This document shows, piece after piece, positions 24,247-36,379 of a stretch of DNA of 64,000 bases. Position numbers and translations under genes: made by a program. Origin of the DNA: Austropuccinia psidii. Taxonomy: Eukaryota; Basidiomycota; Pucciniomycetes; Pucciniales; Sphaerophragmiaceae. The stretch is from NCBI GenBank assembly GCA_023105745.1, contig JALGQZ010000001.1:44168082-44232081 (forward strand). The letters are read 5' to 3'. The notes below the pieces were generated by a model. It was given only the letters and a program-made list of their open reading frames with translations, was not told where the DNA came from and did no database searches. Positions within the stretch are counted from its first letter, which is position 1; each line of letters opens with the position of its first letter.

Positions 24247-26464
24247 GATGGCTATTTTAAATTATTTGGGGACAGTTGGAAATTATATGATTGGGAAGGG
24301 TTAGCTAAACGGAATGAAGACAAATAGGCGCAGGTGGGGAACTTATATGAGAGGCAGAAATGGGGTCAAGGGGGGATGGCCTGTGGTTACGTGCATGGTC
24401 TTGATGGGGGTGGGCCTCTTGGGCTCATAATTTTCATATCAGATTTGGGGCATATATCAAGGCAAGGTGGCCAAAATGTGGGTGCACCGATATGACTGCT
24501 GGATCTGCAGCAAGGTACAAAACATTTGGTGGAACAAGGTTGACATTAGCATATCCGAAATTGGGTGGGTTGGAGCAACTTATTGTGGAGGGCATATTAG
24601 AGGCATGCAGCCATGTTTGCTCGTGTGACAGCGAACATGGATGCATATCTTCCCCAGGTTAATTATTGCACAGGGACATACTGGGCAATTTTGGCCGTTT
24701 CAAAGGGCAATCTCACTGTGGGGATGTTTGTGTGTGGGCGGGGGAGATATGTTTGGTGGCATGCCACAGAACATGACTTTGGTTTTGCCTGAAGTTTTTT
24801 GCTGACTGATGCCTACTGGGCTTCCAGGGGGAATGTGTGGCATGATCAAAGGGGGCGCCAGCCGTGAGCCATGATCCACATATACATTCACCCCTATTGC
24901 GTTTGAGGCGAGTACTAATCCGCCAAGATTGGCATCCGGGTCTTTGCCTCACGCACGTACAAAACTGCGGCAAAAGAGGCCACCCACCCAAGGGAATTTT
25001 TGGCTGCAAGCCAGGTGCCACAACTTGCGCGGGGCGTGTGAGAACGTGAAGAAAATGACCCGCGGTGGGAGATACCCACGCAAACATAGGCTGGGATTAT
25101 TCTAATGTGGATGAGGCTGAAGCAAATCCACACTGATTGGCCTCAGGTTTCCACGCATGAGCAGGTGAGCGTCTGCAGTCAAGCTGGCCACCCGACCAAG
25201 AAACTAGCCGGTCGGAACACTGGCAGTAAAATGTCTTCCAGGCGTATGAAAGTTTCCTGTGTATGACCCATTGGGGGGTGCGTATGAAAGCGTGTGGCTG
25301 CCCGACAATGAGCACGCGCAATGAACAAGCAGGGTCAGTCATTGTTTGCCCCGACAATGGCACCGGATGGAATCCACTGTTTGTGTATGACCCAAATAAA
25401 CAGTCATCCCACCATGACTCACTTACATTATCTTGGATCACATGCGCATCTGTGCCATAGTTAGGCAGAGCTGTCGAACAAGGTGCATCAAATGGATGCA
25501 GGTGAGAGATATGACTCGATGGCTTGACGTGATTGCATGTTACATTGTTGAACAGCTTTTGCTCTGCCCTGCAGCATACATCTACAAAGGTGTACTGCGT
25601 ACTACAGTGTTGGCTGTACAGATTAGGAAGGTGTAATACTACTTGAGCCTGCATGCACCTTCCGATCGTTTGCATATACGTAGCTCATGTGCCACATGCT
25701 CAGCATTGCGTTTCACCTGATTTGCACATGCAAGCTGAGCATGTCATGGTCAAACGCACCATGTGGAAGTGCTCAGTAAAGCCATGGAATGAACTATTTT
25801 TGCATTAGTTAATTGGAAGGCTGAGTTTGGAGCACTTCACCAAAGCGTGTGAAATGCTGCACCTGGCTGAAATGTCACCCGATGCTGTGCCAAATGCTCA
25901 GATTGTGTGCATACAAAAGCGACTGAGCAATGCCTCAGCATGGTGCATTTTATATTGTTATATCAATAGTTAAATTACTGTGCAATTAAAATGTTCAGCC
26001 ACTGAGCATTTCAATTATGACCCGAAAGCAAACCTGAGCAATGGGTCGAGGCAAGCTCACGCTGTATTCACTTGTCTTACAGCCCCCCCCTTTGTTCAAA
26101 GACTATCACCAGGCCATACGGCCGGTGATCTTGCCGCGGTCACTTGTGACCAAATGCACCGGGTGCATTTCTGCATGGGGCACTTGTGCATTGCACCCAC
26201 AATGCACATTCAATGAGGGCCTCATGACCACCCTCCTGGGTGATCGGGTGGCTATTTAAGGAAACAAAGGGGATTTGACTGAGCTTTACAATTAAATCAA
26301 TAGCAATACTCAGCCACAACTCCATTGTTGTTCTGCCTCACGCGAGCATTTCACCTCTCAGTTGCAGCATTCGCTAAGACTCAGCTTCAATTTTGCCCAC
26401 CCGCCTTGAAGCTGAGCCTTTTGCGGGTGCTGCAACTGCTGAGATCGTCTCAGCTTCACCATGG
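24247..26464. other. Long intergenic region with TGAGCA motif cluster
   Basis: About 2.2 kb with no supported gene; the ORFs here are short and overlap on both strands. It is more GC-rich than its surroundings. Between 25690 and 26045 the word TGAGCA (or TGCTCA), or a close variant, occurs about ten times in both orientations, perhaps a binding-site cluster. The nearest genes are SNF2 (-) and the Zn2Cys6-like gene (+). Confidence 0.5.
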
Positions 26465-26894
26465 TATAAAAGACCATCTTCACACAACACGCCCTTCACT
26501 TTCTTTCTCACCCGCTCCACTTCATTCAACCTCACCCGCGTTTGTCCTTCTTGTGCGTATTCCCCTTGGTCTTCCTGCCTTTCTACTTTTGTCTTTTGCA
26601 CTCCACTAAACTCACTCCCCTTACTTTTGCCTGTTTGTTTCTTCTGCTGATCCTTTCAGAACCTCCGTTCTATCCACCTCATGTGTTACCTCTTTTTTTA
26701 ACTTTTGTCAACATTATGTACCGATATTAATACTTATTTTTCTTCACGACTCTTTTCCAGACTTTTAAAAACTTCAGACTAGAGCGTTCTTATTTTGTTT
26801 CCGTTTTAAATTTATAATTCATCGTACGTCTTCATTTTTTCTCTTGATTGTTTACTTTGTATGCAGTTACTAACCTCAATTGTTTTGTTTTTAG
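26465..26894 (+). promoter_or_regulatory. TATA box and CT-rich leader of the Zn2Cys6-like gene
   Basis: TATAAAAG at 26465-26472 is followed by a strongly pyrimidine-rich stretch (26490-26660), a common fungal promoter and transcription-start signature. The coding start follows at 26895; a TTTTTAG just before it could be a splice acceptor of a leader intron. Confidence 0.55.
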
Positions 26895-28260
26895 ATGTCG
26901 TGCACTTTATGCACCAAGCGGGGTATCCCCTGCATTCGTTCCTCGATGACGAACGACGCTTGTGATGCTTGCCGACAAGCACACAAGAAATGTTCGTTTG
27001 TTGTCCGCCCCTTCCGACCACGAGGCCAGAGGAGTTCCCGCCCAAGACGCCCTTGCAAGGACTCCTTTGTGGTCGACGATGATGAAACCATTTCCAAGCG
27101 TGAATGGACGCCGGGCCCCCAAACAGGCCAACGGGAACGATTCAGGACGATTAGCCCTGTCCCCTCCAGTATTGATTTGTCCACTCCCCCTCCTAGGCCA
27201 CCATCCGATGGTCACTTCACTCCTCGACCAGAGCGAAGTGATTATCCGGCCGATGAAGGATGGCAATGGCGAGAGGACATTTGAACTTGGGCTGATCGTC
27301 ACCATGTCTTGTCACCGATGGGATTCAAATGCCAAAGTAAGTTTTCTTTCTCCTCCTTATCTCATTTCTCTTCACGCAATAATACTGACTTTTTTCCATT
27401 ACTCATAGAACAAAACCCCCCGAATCCCCCCCGACAAGATTCTCCCGTTCCTAGTTTGCCTCGTGAGCAAACCCCCCGGCAACCCACTCCAGGCCTGAGT
27501 GGCACCCAATGGTCTGAGGAATTATTCCGCGGTAAGCAGCCAAAGTTTCATTTCATTTTCACTTTCACTTTTGAGTCAAGTGAACTGACTCTTACTCCTT
27601 TTTTAGAACCCTCCCGAACCAAAGAGCCACCTCTTCCTGGCCCAAGTCCATCGTCCCAACCACCTGAGGACGATACAACTCGTGAGCCAGAACCTGAGGT
27701 GGCTCCTACGCAATCCACGGAGGAACCTTATGGTAAGTCACCCCTTCTTTCTCTTCGATCCATATCCACTTTTCCTCATTTTTTCTTTGACCGTCTCCAG
27801 ATCGTCCCGCCACTCCTCGCTCAATAATCATCATTGACAATACGCCCGTCGGATCCCCCCTTCTTCTTCACCGACTCCACCATCTTCCCCTCCTGTTCCC
27901 CCTCCCTCCACTCATACCCCGGTTCCTTCCCAGGAACTCCCTCCCATTGCCCCCGAGAACCCAACCTCCTCCTCCCCCCCGGTGCCAAGCTCCTCTCATT
28001 CCCACGATGACGCTTGCCAGGAATTCACCGACCTGCAACCGACCCTAATGATTCCTCGAGCCATTGTCCACGAATCGATCAACCGAATCTTGTTGGAGCA
28101 TCGCCGCTTGCTCCACATGATTCCTTTCATGGATGCAACTCATCGAAATGAGATGCACCGGGAATTCCGGGAGGAACTAAACTCCCTCCTTGCCCAGGCA
28201 CTGGAGGCTTCTCCAAAGGAGGACATCACCGGGATAGTCTCAAAATTCTTAGAAAAATAA
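26895..28260 (+). pseudogene. Zn2Cys6-like repeat-family protein, decayed
   Basis: The N terminus has CX2CX6CX9CX2CX6C (CTLCTKRGIPC then CDACRQAHKKC), the spacing of a fungal Zn(II)2Cys6 DNA-binding cluster. The rest is proline- and serine-rich, then a helical C terminus. Exons 26895-27336, 27409-27531, 27607-27732 and 27801-28260 join in phase with good GT-AG signals. Two lesions break it: a TGA at 27282-27284 and a one-base loss in the C run near 27860, after which the true frame resumes through to KFLEK. I recall this as a high-copy rust family of unknown role. It may be a nested passenger in C and not part of its original cargo. Confidence 0.65.
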
Positions 28261-28679
28261 AAATTTAAAAAAAAATGTCATGATTTCCTCTTTTTATTAT
28301 TTGTAATACTTTCTTTTAAATAAATTATTTGTCTTCAATTATTGTTATGTTCAATTTCTATTACATTCTTTGCTTACGTGAAATTATATTTTCCTCAATG
28401 GTTCAAATATCCCATTGCGTGAGAAAAATTTTTATAAGTGCTCCACCAAAATTTTGAGTGAGTATTTGTTTTCGTGAACCTCTTTTTCCCAAAATGCGCC
28501 AATAGTTGCCGTTACCGTCTCCTATATTTTCTTCTTCCATGGTTTAGAGCCATATCCATTCTTAACTGTAAAAAAGCGGGAGCTTCCCGCATGTGAGAAA
28601 TCCACTCCAGATTTGTGAAACATGGCCTTTCCTATAGTCACACGCTATTAATCTTACTCATGTATTGAATTGTTCAAAT
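28261..28679. other. 3' flank of the Zn2Cys6-like gene
   Basis: AT-rich sequence after the stop codon with an A-rich run; nothing coding seen. Confidence 0.4.
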
Positions 28680-29290
28680 TGTCTGGAACCTTCACAAGTG
28701 TAAGGATTGGTGTGTGACTTGTCGGGAGGCTTCACAGGCGTAAGGATTGGCGTGTGAATTGTTGGGAGCCTGCACAGGCATAAGGATTGGTGTGTGAATT
28801 GTCGGGAGCCTGCACAGGCGTAAGAATTTGTCAGCATTGTTGGCAACCTTCCCAAGTGTAAGGATTGGCGTGTGAATCTTCAGAAGCCTGTACAGGCGTA
28901 AGGAATTTTTAGAATTTTTGGGAACTTTCACAAGCATAAGGATTGGCGTGTGAATTGTTGGGAGCCTGCACAGGCGTAAGAATTGGCGTGTGAATTCTCG
29001 GGATCCTGCACAGGCCAAGAAATTTTCATCATTGTGGGGAACCTTCACAAGCGTAAGGATTGGCGTGTGAATCGCCGGAAGCCTGTACAGGCTTAAGGAA
29101 TTTTTACCATTTTTGGGAACCTTCACAAGCGTCAGGATTGGCGTGTAAATTTTTGGGAGCCTGCACAGGCGTAAGGATTGGCGTGTGTAGCGTTGGCACC
29201 CCGCATAGGCGTAAGGAACTTTTAGCATTGTCGGAACCTGCACAAGCATAAGGTTTTGCGTGTGAAGCATTCGCATCCTGGACAATAGCA
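28680..29290. repeat. Minisatellite with CACAGGCGTAAGGATTGG core
   Basis: Imperfect tandem units of about 40 to 60 bp, each built on GCCTGCACAGGCGTAAGGATT plus a GGCGTGTGAATTG half. The long minus-strand frame across it is a by-product of the repeat. The core resembles that of the 51-bp repeats at 34.1 and 36.4 kb. Confidence 0.8.
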
Positions 29291-29304
29291 ACAAACCAGG
29301 ACAG

Positions 29305-29330
29305 ATGTACGATGGCATGCCACCGTACAT
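29305..29330. repeat. 26-nt palindrome beside the TET-like gene
   Basis: Arms ATGTACG and CGTACAT flank a TGGCA/TGCCA core; one mismatched pair. A relative lies on the other side of the TET-like gene at 31203-31228. Confidence 0.7.
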
Positions 29331-29439
29331 AATCCACTTCACCCCTTTTTCATGTGAGACACCCCATCTCCCGCACTCGAATCCATCCAATCCTGGTGTA
29401 TATTGTCCTCTGCCTTACCCAACACACATGCAAAACTCC

Positions 29440-30768
29440 TCATTCTTTGAATTGGTATGAGATTGTATTACCATCCCTGATTTGATAGCCCGCTCTCTCG
29501 TCAATCTCATAATAGCCATGGTTTTTTTGCCGCATTGTTTTTGCTAACCTGCTTGAGCATTGTGCGGACATACCCACTAGTGTCGTGATTTCGTTGTCCT
29601 GTGCTGGATCAGTATAATGAACAAATGTACTACTGGCCCACACTACCTGAATGAGCCCATGACATGCGGATAGATCAATCCAAAAATTCTCATTTGGGAA
29701 AATCAATTTTCCCCCTGTACACCGCTTCAACGCATCTCTTTGAATTTTGCCGGTCTGCTTATCAGCTTGAAACCACCATCCCAAAGCATACAGCGATGCA
29801 TCCTTATCAACATGAGGTGCGTTTTTGAATCCATTCATGGTGAAAGTGAGTGCGGAAGCGAACTCGAATGCACCCTGATTTGCCGGAATATTGCCTGCAT
29901 AGCTGACTTGATCAAAAGACGGAACCCCCAATGAATTGTAGCAATTTTGAATCCTCTCAAATAAATTATCCCCAACATATCGTAAGGATTGACCTAGAAT
30001 GCAACCCACCGAGCTAAGATTGGGACCTCGGTTCTGCCATTCATCTTTTGCGTTTTCAATTTTCCCAACACTTCCATACAGACCAAATTGTTCATTCTTT
30101 GTGCTGCATTTGCGCCACCCAATTGCGAACATAAATCCCTCCAGTAATGCTCCATTGGTTGCAATTGGGTCGGTTAATCTCTTTTCGCGAAATAAGAATT
30201 GTGATAGTTCATCCCATTGATTGACCTCGACTTCACTCATTGTTGTGAATGGTCGGAATTCGACAAGGGAAATGAGTAATCCGGTTGAAGAGAAAATTGC
30301 CACATGGCCAAAGTGAATGCGTTTGATCTGATTGACATCCACAACCCTCCGAATTTCACTTGGGGTGATATTTGCTGATACTGGCATTGATATTTGTGCT
30401 GTTGGGCGAGAGGAGGAAAACAACCTATTCATTTGGGTCTTTTTGCGCTCATTTGTCTTTTGGGATCTGCTACTATTCCTGAGTGGTTGAGGGATCACTA
30501 TGTGTTGAAGCACACAAGATATCAGATACTGCCAAGGAGCTTTCTTTGGCACACATCCTTTGACTTCCCTGTTGGAGCCCACATGACATTGGCACAATCT
30601 GAACCGATTAAAGCCAATGTTCTTCCGTGGGGCCCAATGAGGGTGCCACATAAATGTGGAAGCATATATACACTGAGATTAAGCGAGCCACTCACACTTT
30701 CCTTCCTCAGCCCGACGCTTTCTCGCAAGTTCCCTTTTACGCTCTTTTCCTTTTTTCGTGAATGGCAT
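29440..30768 (-). CDS. TET/JBP-like 2OG-Fe(II) oxygenase, two exons, apparently intact
   Basis: Member of the Tet-like 2OG-Fe(II) oxygenase family expanded in rusts and other basidiomycetes (Pfam 2OG-FeII_Oxy_6 type). Relatives oxidise 5-methylcytosine or thymine in DNA, acting in the nucleus. Exon 1 (30768-30698) and exon 2 (30466-29440) join in phase to about 365 residues; exon 1 begins MPFTKKGKERKRELARKRR, strongly basic and fit for nuclear import or DNA contact. The double-stranded beta-helix shows the iron ligands H242-x-D244 (APHVDKD) and a distal His307 (FVHYTDPA), plus FAIGWRKC and LTFTMNGF blocks typical of the family. The position where relatives have a 2-oxoglutarate-binding arginine reads TTLVGMS here, so that residue needs checking. 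An alternative unspliced start at 30651 would give 403 residues. Confidence 0.8.
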
Positions 30769-31345
30769 GCTTTCAGCAGAAAATGAAATGAAACCAAATG
30801 ATTACTGATTTATTAATATCACCTAAATTGAATTGCGCTTGATGAATCTTTTTTGATTGCGGCAAAAAAGAAAGATCACACCTGACCTTCGCAAATTCGC
30901 GATCTCAAATACCTGAACCTGAAAATTTCAGTGGATAGTGCATTATTCAATTTTACACATTGATGTTCCCATCCAATCACTTTCCAATCCAACCATTTGG
31001 AATCTTGCAAGCACATGCAAATGCAATTTGCATCCTGCTGCGGATCCCTAGCTATCCTAGTCCTCTTGAAAGACACAGGAACATTTGGCCTATTATGGGC
31101 TGGCGGGAAGTGATAAACGCGAGTTCCCGCAATGCCCCCGCATGTGCTACTCGCGGGCACAACGCCTGACCCAGCTTGCGTCTTGTCGGAGTCTTTGCAA
31201 TGATGTACGGAGGCATGCCGCCGTACAATTACTATTGGTACTCAGACTGTGGCATCCGGGCAGTAGTAGGATAGGAAGTCATGATTATTAAATTCATAAA
31301 TCACTTTGCAAAATTAAATTACAATCTATCCAGTACAAAGCTAAT
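30769..31345. other. Intergenic region upstream of the TET-like gene
   Basis: No gene seen. It should hold the TET-like promoter and the 3' end of the next minus-strand gene. A 24-bp palindrome lies at 31204-31227. Confidence 0.45.
31203..31228. repeat. Palindrome related to that at 29305
   Basis: Arms TGTACGG and CCGTACA around GGCATGCC with one mismatched pair. Same architecture as at 29305-29330. Confidence 0.7.
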
Positions 31346-33580
31346 CTAAAATGGGTCAATCCTGGTTGTGAGTTTAGCTGACCTGGGTACCGTCAAGGTG
31401 ACCTCATCACTTGAACCAAGACCGCGTTTTGCCACCCAGGCATCACCAAAGTCTAATACTAAGCATCGTGCAAATTCAAATCTAAGAGGTACAGCGGGGT
31501 TAAAAGACTCTGATGAGAAGAAACTTTTATTCAGTAAATTACATATATACTTATTAGTACGTAGCCACACTGGCTCCACTAGATTTTTACCCTCTGAAAG
31601 CTTTGCGGAAATGTCAATTAGTGATAAAGCCCCTTTAACTGAGCTTGTTCTCCAGTCATCTGAGCATACCATCAAACCACAAACCCCCGCCGCACAGAAT
31701 GCTGCTAATATACCATAGCAAATTCGATTTATTCCGAGATTCTTGTGACACGCCAAAAGATCTTTGATGGCCTCATTTTTTTTGAGTTCGTGAGTTTGCC
31801 TTTGATGCCATTAACTTTGACCTTTGTATGTGCACGTACCATGTTGTACGCAATCATCAAATGGATAACTGTATCCATTAGATCCTCCAGGTTCTTGTGC
31901 GGCTTTGTGGATATCTCATTGTCAGCCCCGCCACCTTCAATGCTGAGTTGGGTTGCACGTTGCTTCGATTTACTCAAGCAGGAGGCAAGGTATTCAACTG
32001 CTCCCCATTCGAGTCCAAGAGGATCGGTCCAATTTGATGTTGGTGCAACATATGGTTTGGGTGCAATCACATCGTATGAGACTAAACTAATGGATTCAAA
32101 CATAACATTTGCCCAAAAATGTTTAACTGTATTGGCGGGGTAAAGAAGGCTCTGAACCATTTTGAAGAAGGAGTGTTCTGATTTTGGGAGATTATCTGGA
32201 GGTTTAGCTGATTCCTTCATCAATTTGAGATTCCAAATGTTGTGATCAAAAAACGCTTCTGTTTTGGTTGGCTTAAAAAAATCTAACCCTGTATATTGCA
32301 ATTTACATCACGAGTCAACAGCCAATAATCATGTATCATGCTCAAAGATAAAACTCACCTGCCATCTCAAGGTCCTCCAGCCAGGCCGACATTTTAAGCT
32401 CTTGGTTACTGATCACCTTAATACCAACAGGAAGGAATGTATGAGCATCCTTTGTTGGTAAATTGTCCCATTGATTTTTGTAAATGTTATTGATATTATC
32501 AAGCCCCCTTTTCCATGATTGTTGAGTAATATTGGAATGATAATTCAAAATGCCTGAAAACTCTTCCATGCGGGATAAACATATTCCTGGAAAATTAGCA
32601 GAGGATTCCACTTCGGGCTCAGGGTCAGGAATTATATCAGTCATATCTCGTCCCATTGTATCATGTTTAATTGTTTCCCTTTCTTGAAAGGCTTGAATAT
32701 TCCAAGGAGAGGCGGGAGGGGTTGCATCATGCATTGTTTCATTGGGTATTGGGGGGCTTTCAGTATGTGGAGCTTCATCATGGATTGTTTCATTGAGTAT
32801 TGGGGGGGTTCAGTATGCGGAGGTTGATTATCAATATGGTCCCCTTCAACATTGATAATTTCATGACCTTGATTGCGAGAATTGTTTGCAGCTTCAAAGG
32901 TACGGAGTTTTTTGTTGGTTTTTTTGGTCGCATGTATATTTGGTCTTTTTCCTAATCCTTTGCCTGGAAATCCAATTACGACTCGAGATGCTTCAGGTAG
33001 AGATTCTCCCACCTCCACACCTGCCCATATATTGTAAGCAGCTATTTTTATCAATTTTGTTTTGAATTAGTAATGGACTTACAGTTCAAATCCATTTTCA
33101 GGAGGCTCATGGCTTCAGCAATCTTTTGACGCACATAATCAGGAATCTTACTATCATTTTTAATTTTTTCAAGCCTTGGGATTTTTTGAGCAATGCTTGC
33201 GACAAATTGTTCCTTGGATATAATTTCCACCTCCCCACTGAAAATTACATCATCTTGCCCATCATCTTCTGTCGGTGCACAAGGTTCAACAGTCTTTTCC
33301 TTCTCATAGCTTTTAAAATTCGGTTTCTGAGAGCTTGGAGGCTGCACTGAAATAAAGGCTATAACACAATATCTGGTTTTGAGAGATTTGAAATATTCAA
33401 GATGGATGCATACTCACATTCTGGAAGAACTGGTGGATCTTGATTATCTTCATGTGACTGGCTCTCTGCTTCAATGCCTAATTCACGACTACTGGCCATA
33501 TCAGAGATTTCACTTCCACTCTCTGGGGCTGAAGTTGGTTGTTCATTAAAGTCAGTTGAATTTCCCGGGGTTTGCGCCAT
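31346..33580 (-). pseudogene. Unrecognised four-exon gene with two frameshifts
   Basis: I do not recognise this protein. Exons 33580-33418, 33346-33083, 33020-32359 and 32288-31346 join with good GT-AG signals. The first is acidic and S/P-rich (starts MAQTPGNS), the second helical (IAQKIPRLEKIK), the third basic, then repeated PHTESPPIPNE-type motifs. The fourth is more globular, with aromatic blocks (HFWANVMFE, SNWTDPLGLEWG) and a hydrophobic segment near FCAAGVCGLMV. A one-base change in a G run (32806-32812) and another in a T run (31776-31783) break the frame, and open frame of the same protein resumes after each. It lies in tandem with the TET-like gene, same strand. Most of exons 1 to 3 and part of exon 4 recur at 34429-35870. 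Confidence 0.6.
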
Positions 33581-34089
33581 AGCGGAGGTAGTTTATTAAG
33601 CAAATAGATGGTGATGAGTGGATTGATAACTTGTTTGAAAATTTTTGAATAAAAAGGTGGAAGTAAAATAATCGCATTTGCAAAATGCGATTTGTCGGGA
33701 ATTTGAAGGAGGCGATGTTTTGCAAATTATTTCATATCATGCAAATGAAATCACTTCCCTGTGAGACATTGAATAAAGTTGACTAGTGAGAAACCTACTA
33801 AAGTCAACTTTTGAACTATTCAACGCTCATGAGGTAAGGACTAAGCAAAGTGTTCATTTGATTGATATGAAATAAAATGGTTTTGTCGGGGAAACAGGAG
33901 ACACAATTCTTGTCTTAAATAGTCCACTTATTAGGTTTTAATTTGTGAGTCTCATGATTTAAACCCTAACCACAACATGGTGAATATACTGACCAATATC
34001 CCCTTAGGTCCTGTTGGCAGAGAAGGCCACTCAGCATATTTCGGCCATTGCGTTAATCGTGTACGCCAACAAGCCACCGTACTGTACAC
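33581..34089. promoter_or_regulatory. Upstream region of the unknown gene with a hairpin
   Basis: Non-coding. A hairpin at 33775-33811 has perfect 10-bp arms AAAGTTGACT and AGTCAACTTT. The same sequence recurs 2,290 bp downstream. Confidence 0.45.
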
Positions 34090-34428
34090 TATGGATGTAA
34101 TACGGAAGCGTGAGGAGGGTAAGCGTTGTCAGAGGCATGTCAGGAGGGCACTACATGAGCGTAAGGATGGTAAGCAGTGTCGGGAGGGCACTACATGAGC
34201 GTAAGGATGGTAAGCAGTGTTGGAGGCATGTCGGGAGGGCGCTACACAAGCGTAAGGATGGGAAGCTGTGTCAGAGGCATGTCGGGAGGGCACTACACAA
34301 GCGTAAGGATGGTAAGCTGTGTCGGAGGCATGCCAGGAGGGCACTACACAAGCATAAGGGTCATAAGTGGTGTTGGAGGCATGTCGGGAGGGCACTACAT
34401 GAGCGTAAGGATTGTAAGGGTTGTCGGG
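34090..34428. repeat. 51-bp minisatellite, first copy
   Basis: Tandem units of 51 bp with GGCATGTCGGGAGGGCAC and AGCGTAAGGATGGTAAGC segments. Because 51 is a multiple of three, an open frame with a 17-residue repeat appears; I treat it as non-coding. Confidence 0.85.
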
Positions 34429-35870
34429 GGTAAAGAAGGCTCTGAACCATTTTGAAGAAGGAGTGTTCTGATTTTGGGAGATTATCTGGAGGTTTAGCTG
34501 ATTCCTTCATCAATTTGAGATTCCAAATGTTGTGATCAAAAAACGCTTCTGTTTTGGTTGGCTTAAAAAAATCTAACCCTGTATATTGCAATTTACATCA
34601 CGAGTCAACAGCCAATAATCATGTATCATGCTCAAAGATAAAACTCACCTGCCATCTCAAGGTCCTCCAGCCAGGCCGACATTTTAAGCTCTTGGTTACT
34701 GATCACCTTAATACCAACAGGAAGGAATGTATGAGCATCCTTTGTTGGTAAATTGTCCCATTGATTTTTGTAAATGTTATTGATATTATCAAGCCCCCTT
34801 TTCCATGATTGTTGAGTAATATTGGAATGATAATTCAAAATGCCTGAAAACTCTTCCATGCGGGATAAACATATTCCTGGAAAATTAGCAGAGGATTCCA
34901 CTTCGGGCTCAGGGTCAGGAATTATATCAGTCATATCTCGTCCCATTGTATCATGTTTAATTGTTTCCCTTTCTTGAAAGGCTTGAATATTCCAAGGAGA
35001 GGCGGGAGGGGTTGCATCATGCATTGTTTCATTGGGTATTGGGGGGCTTTCAGTATGTGGAGCTTCATCATGGATTGTTTCATTGAGTATTGGGGGGGTT
35101 CAGTATGCGGAGGTTGATTATCAATATGGTCCCCTTCAACATTGATAATTTCATGACCTTGATTGCGAGAATTGTTTGCAGCTTCAAAGGTACGGAGTTT
35201 TTTGTTGGTTTTTTTGGTCGCATGTATATTTGGTCTTTTTCCTAATCCTTTGCCTGGAAATCCAATTACGACTCGAGATGCTTCAGGTAGAGATTCTCCC
35301 ACCTCCACACCTGCCCATATATTGTAAGCAGCTATTTTTATCAATTTTGTTTTGAATTAGTAATGGACTTACAGTTCAAATCCATTTTCAGGAGGCTCAT
35401 GGCTTCAGCAATCTTTTGACGCACATAATCAGGAATCTTACTATCATTTTTAATTTTTTCAAGCCTTGGGATTTTTTGAGCAATGCTTGCGACAAATTGT
35501 TCCTTGGATATAATTTCCACCTCCCCACTGAAAATTACATCATCTTGCCCATCATCTTCTGTCGGTGCACAAGGTTCAACAGTCTTTTCCTTCTCATAGC
35601 TTTTAAAATTCGGTTTCTGAGAGCTTGGAGGCTGCACTGAAATAAAGGCTATAACACAATATCTGGTTTTGAGAGATTTGAAATATTCAAGATGGATGCA
35701 TACTCACATTCTGGAAGAACTGGTGGATCTTGATTATCTTCATGTGACTGGCTCTCTGCTTCAATGCCTAATTCACGACTACTGGCCATATCAGAGATTT
35801 CACTTCCACTCTCTGGGGCTGAAGTTGGTTGTTCATTAAAGTCAGTTGAATTTCCCGGGGTTTGCGCCAT
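34429..35870 (-). pseudogene. Truncated duplicate of the unknown gene
   Basis: Copy of exons 1 to 3 and the first part of exon 4 of the gene at 31346-33580, shifted by 2,290 bp. It ends inside exon 4 at the duplication junction and carries the same G-run frameshift (35096-35102), so that lesion predates the duplication. Confidence 0.85.
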
Positions 35871-36379
35871 AGCGGAGGTAGTTTATTAAGCAAATAGATG
35901 GTGACGAGTGGATTGATAACTTGTTTGAAAATTTTTGAATAAAAAGGTGGAAGTAAAATAATTGCATTTGCAAAATGCGATTTGTCGGGAATTTGAAGGA
36001 GGCGATGTTTTGCAAATTATTTCATATCATGCAAATGAAATCACTTCCCTGTGAGACATTGAATAAAGTTGACTAGTGAGAAACCTACTAAAGTCAACTT
36101 TTGAACTATTCAACGCTCATGAGGTAAGGACTAAGCAAAGTGTTCATTTGATTGATATGAAATAAAATGGTTTTGTCGGGGAAACAGGAGACACAATTCT
36201 TGTCTTAAATAGTCCACTTATTAGGTTTTAATTTGTGAGTCTCATGATTTAAACCCTAACCACAACATGGTGAATATACTGACCAATATCCCCTTAGGTC
36301 CTGTTGGCAGAGAAGGCCACTCAGCATATTTCGGCCATTGCGTTAATAGTGTACGCCAACAAGCCACCGTACTGTACAC
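35871..36379. other. Duplicated upstream region
   Basis: Second copy of 33581-34089; nothing additional seen. Confidence 0.6.

Noticed and set aside
24713..25675. Overlapping 60-190-codon frames in the SNF2 to Zn2Cys6-like interval
   Set aside because: Open frames occur on both strands at once, with no recognisable domain or splice structure.
28692..29390. A 232-codon minus-strand frame
   Set aside because: It spans a degenerate minisatellite and its product mirrors the repeat unit.
29440..30651. Unspliced 403-residue form of the TET-like protein
   Set aside because: The first 60 residues look like translated intron; a basic upstream exon joins in phase with good splice sites.
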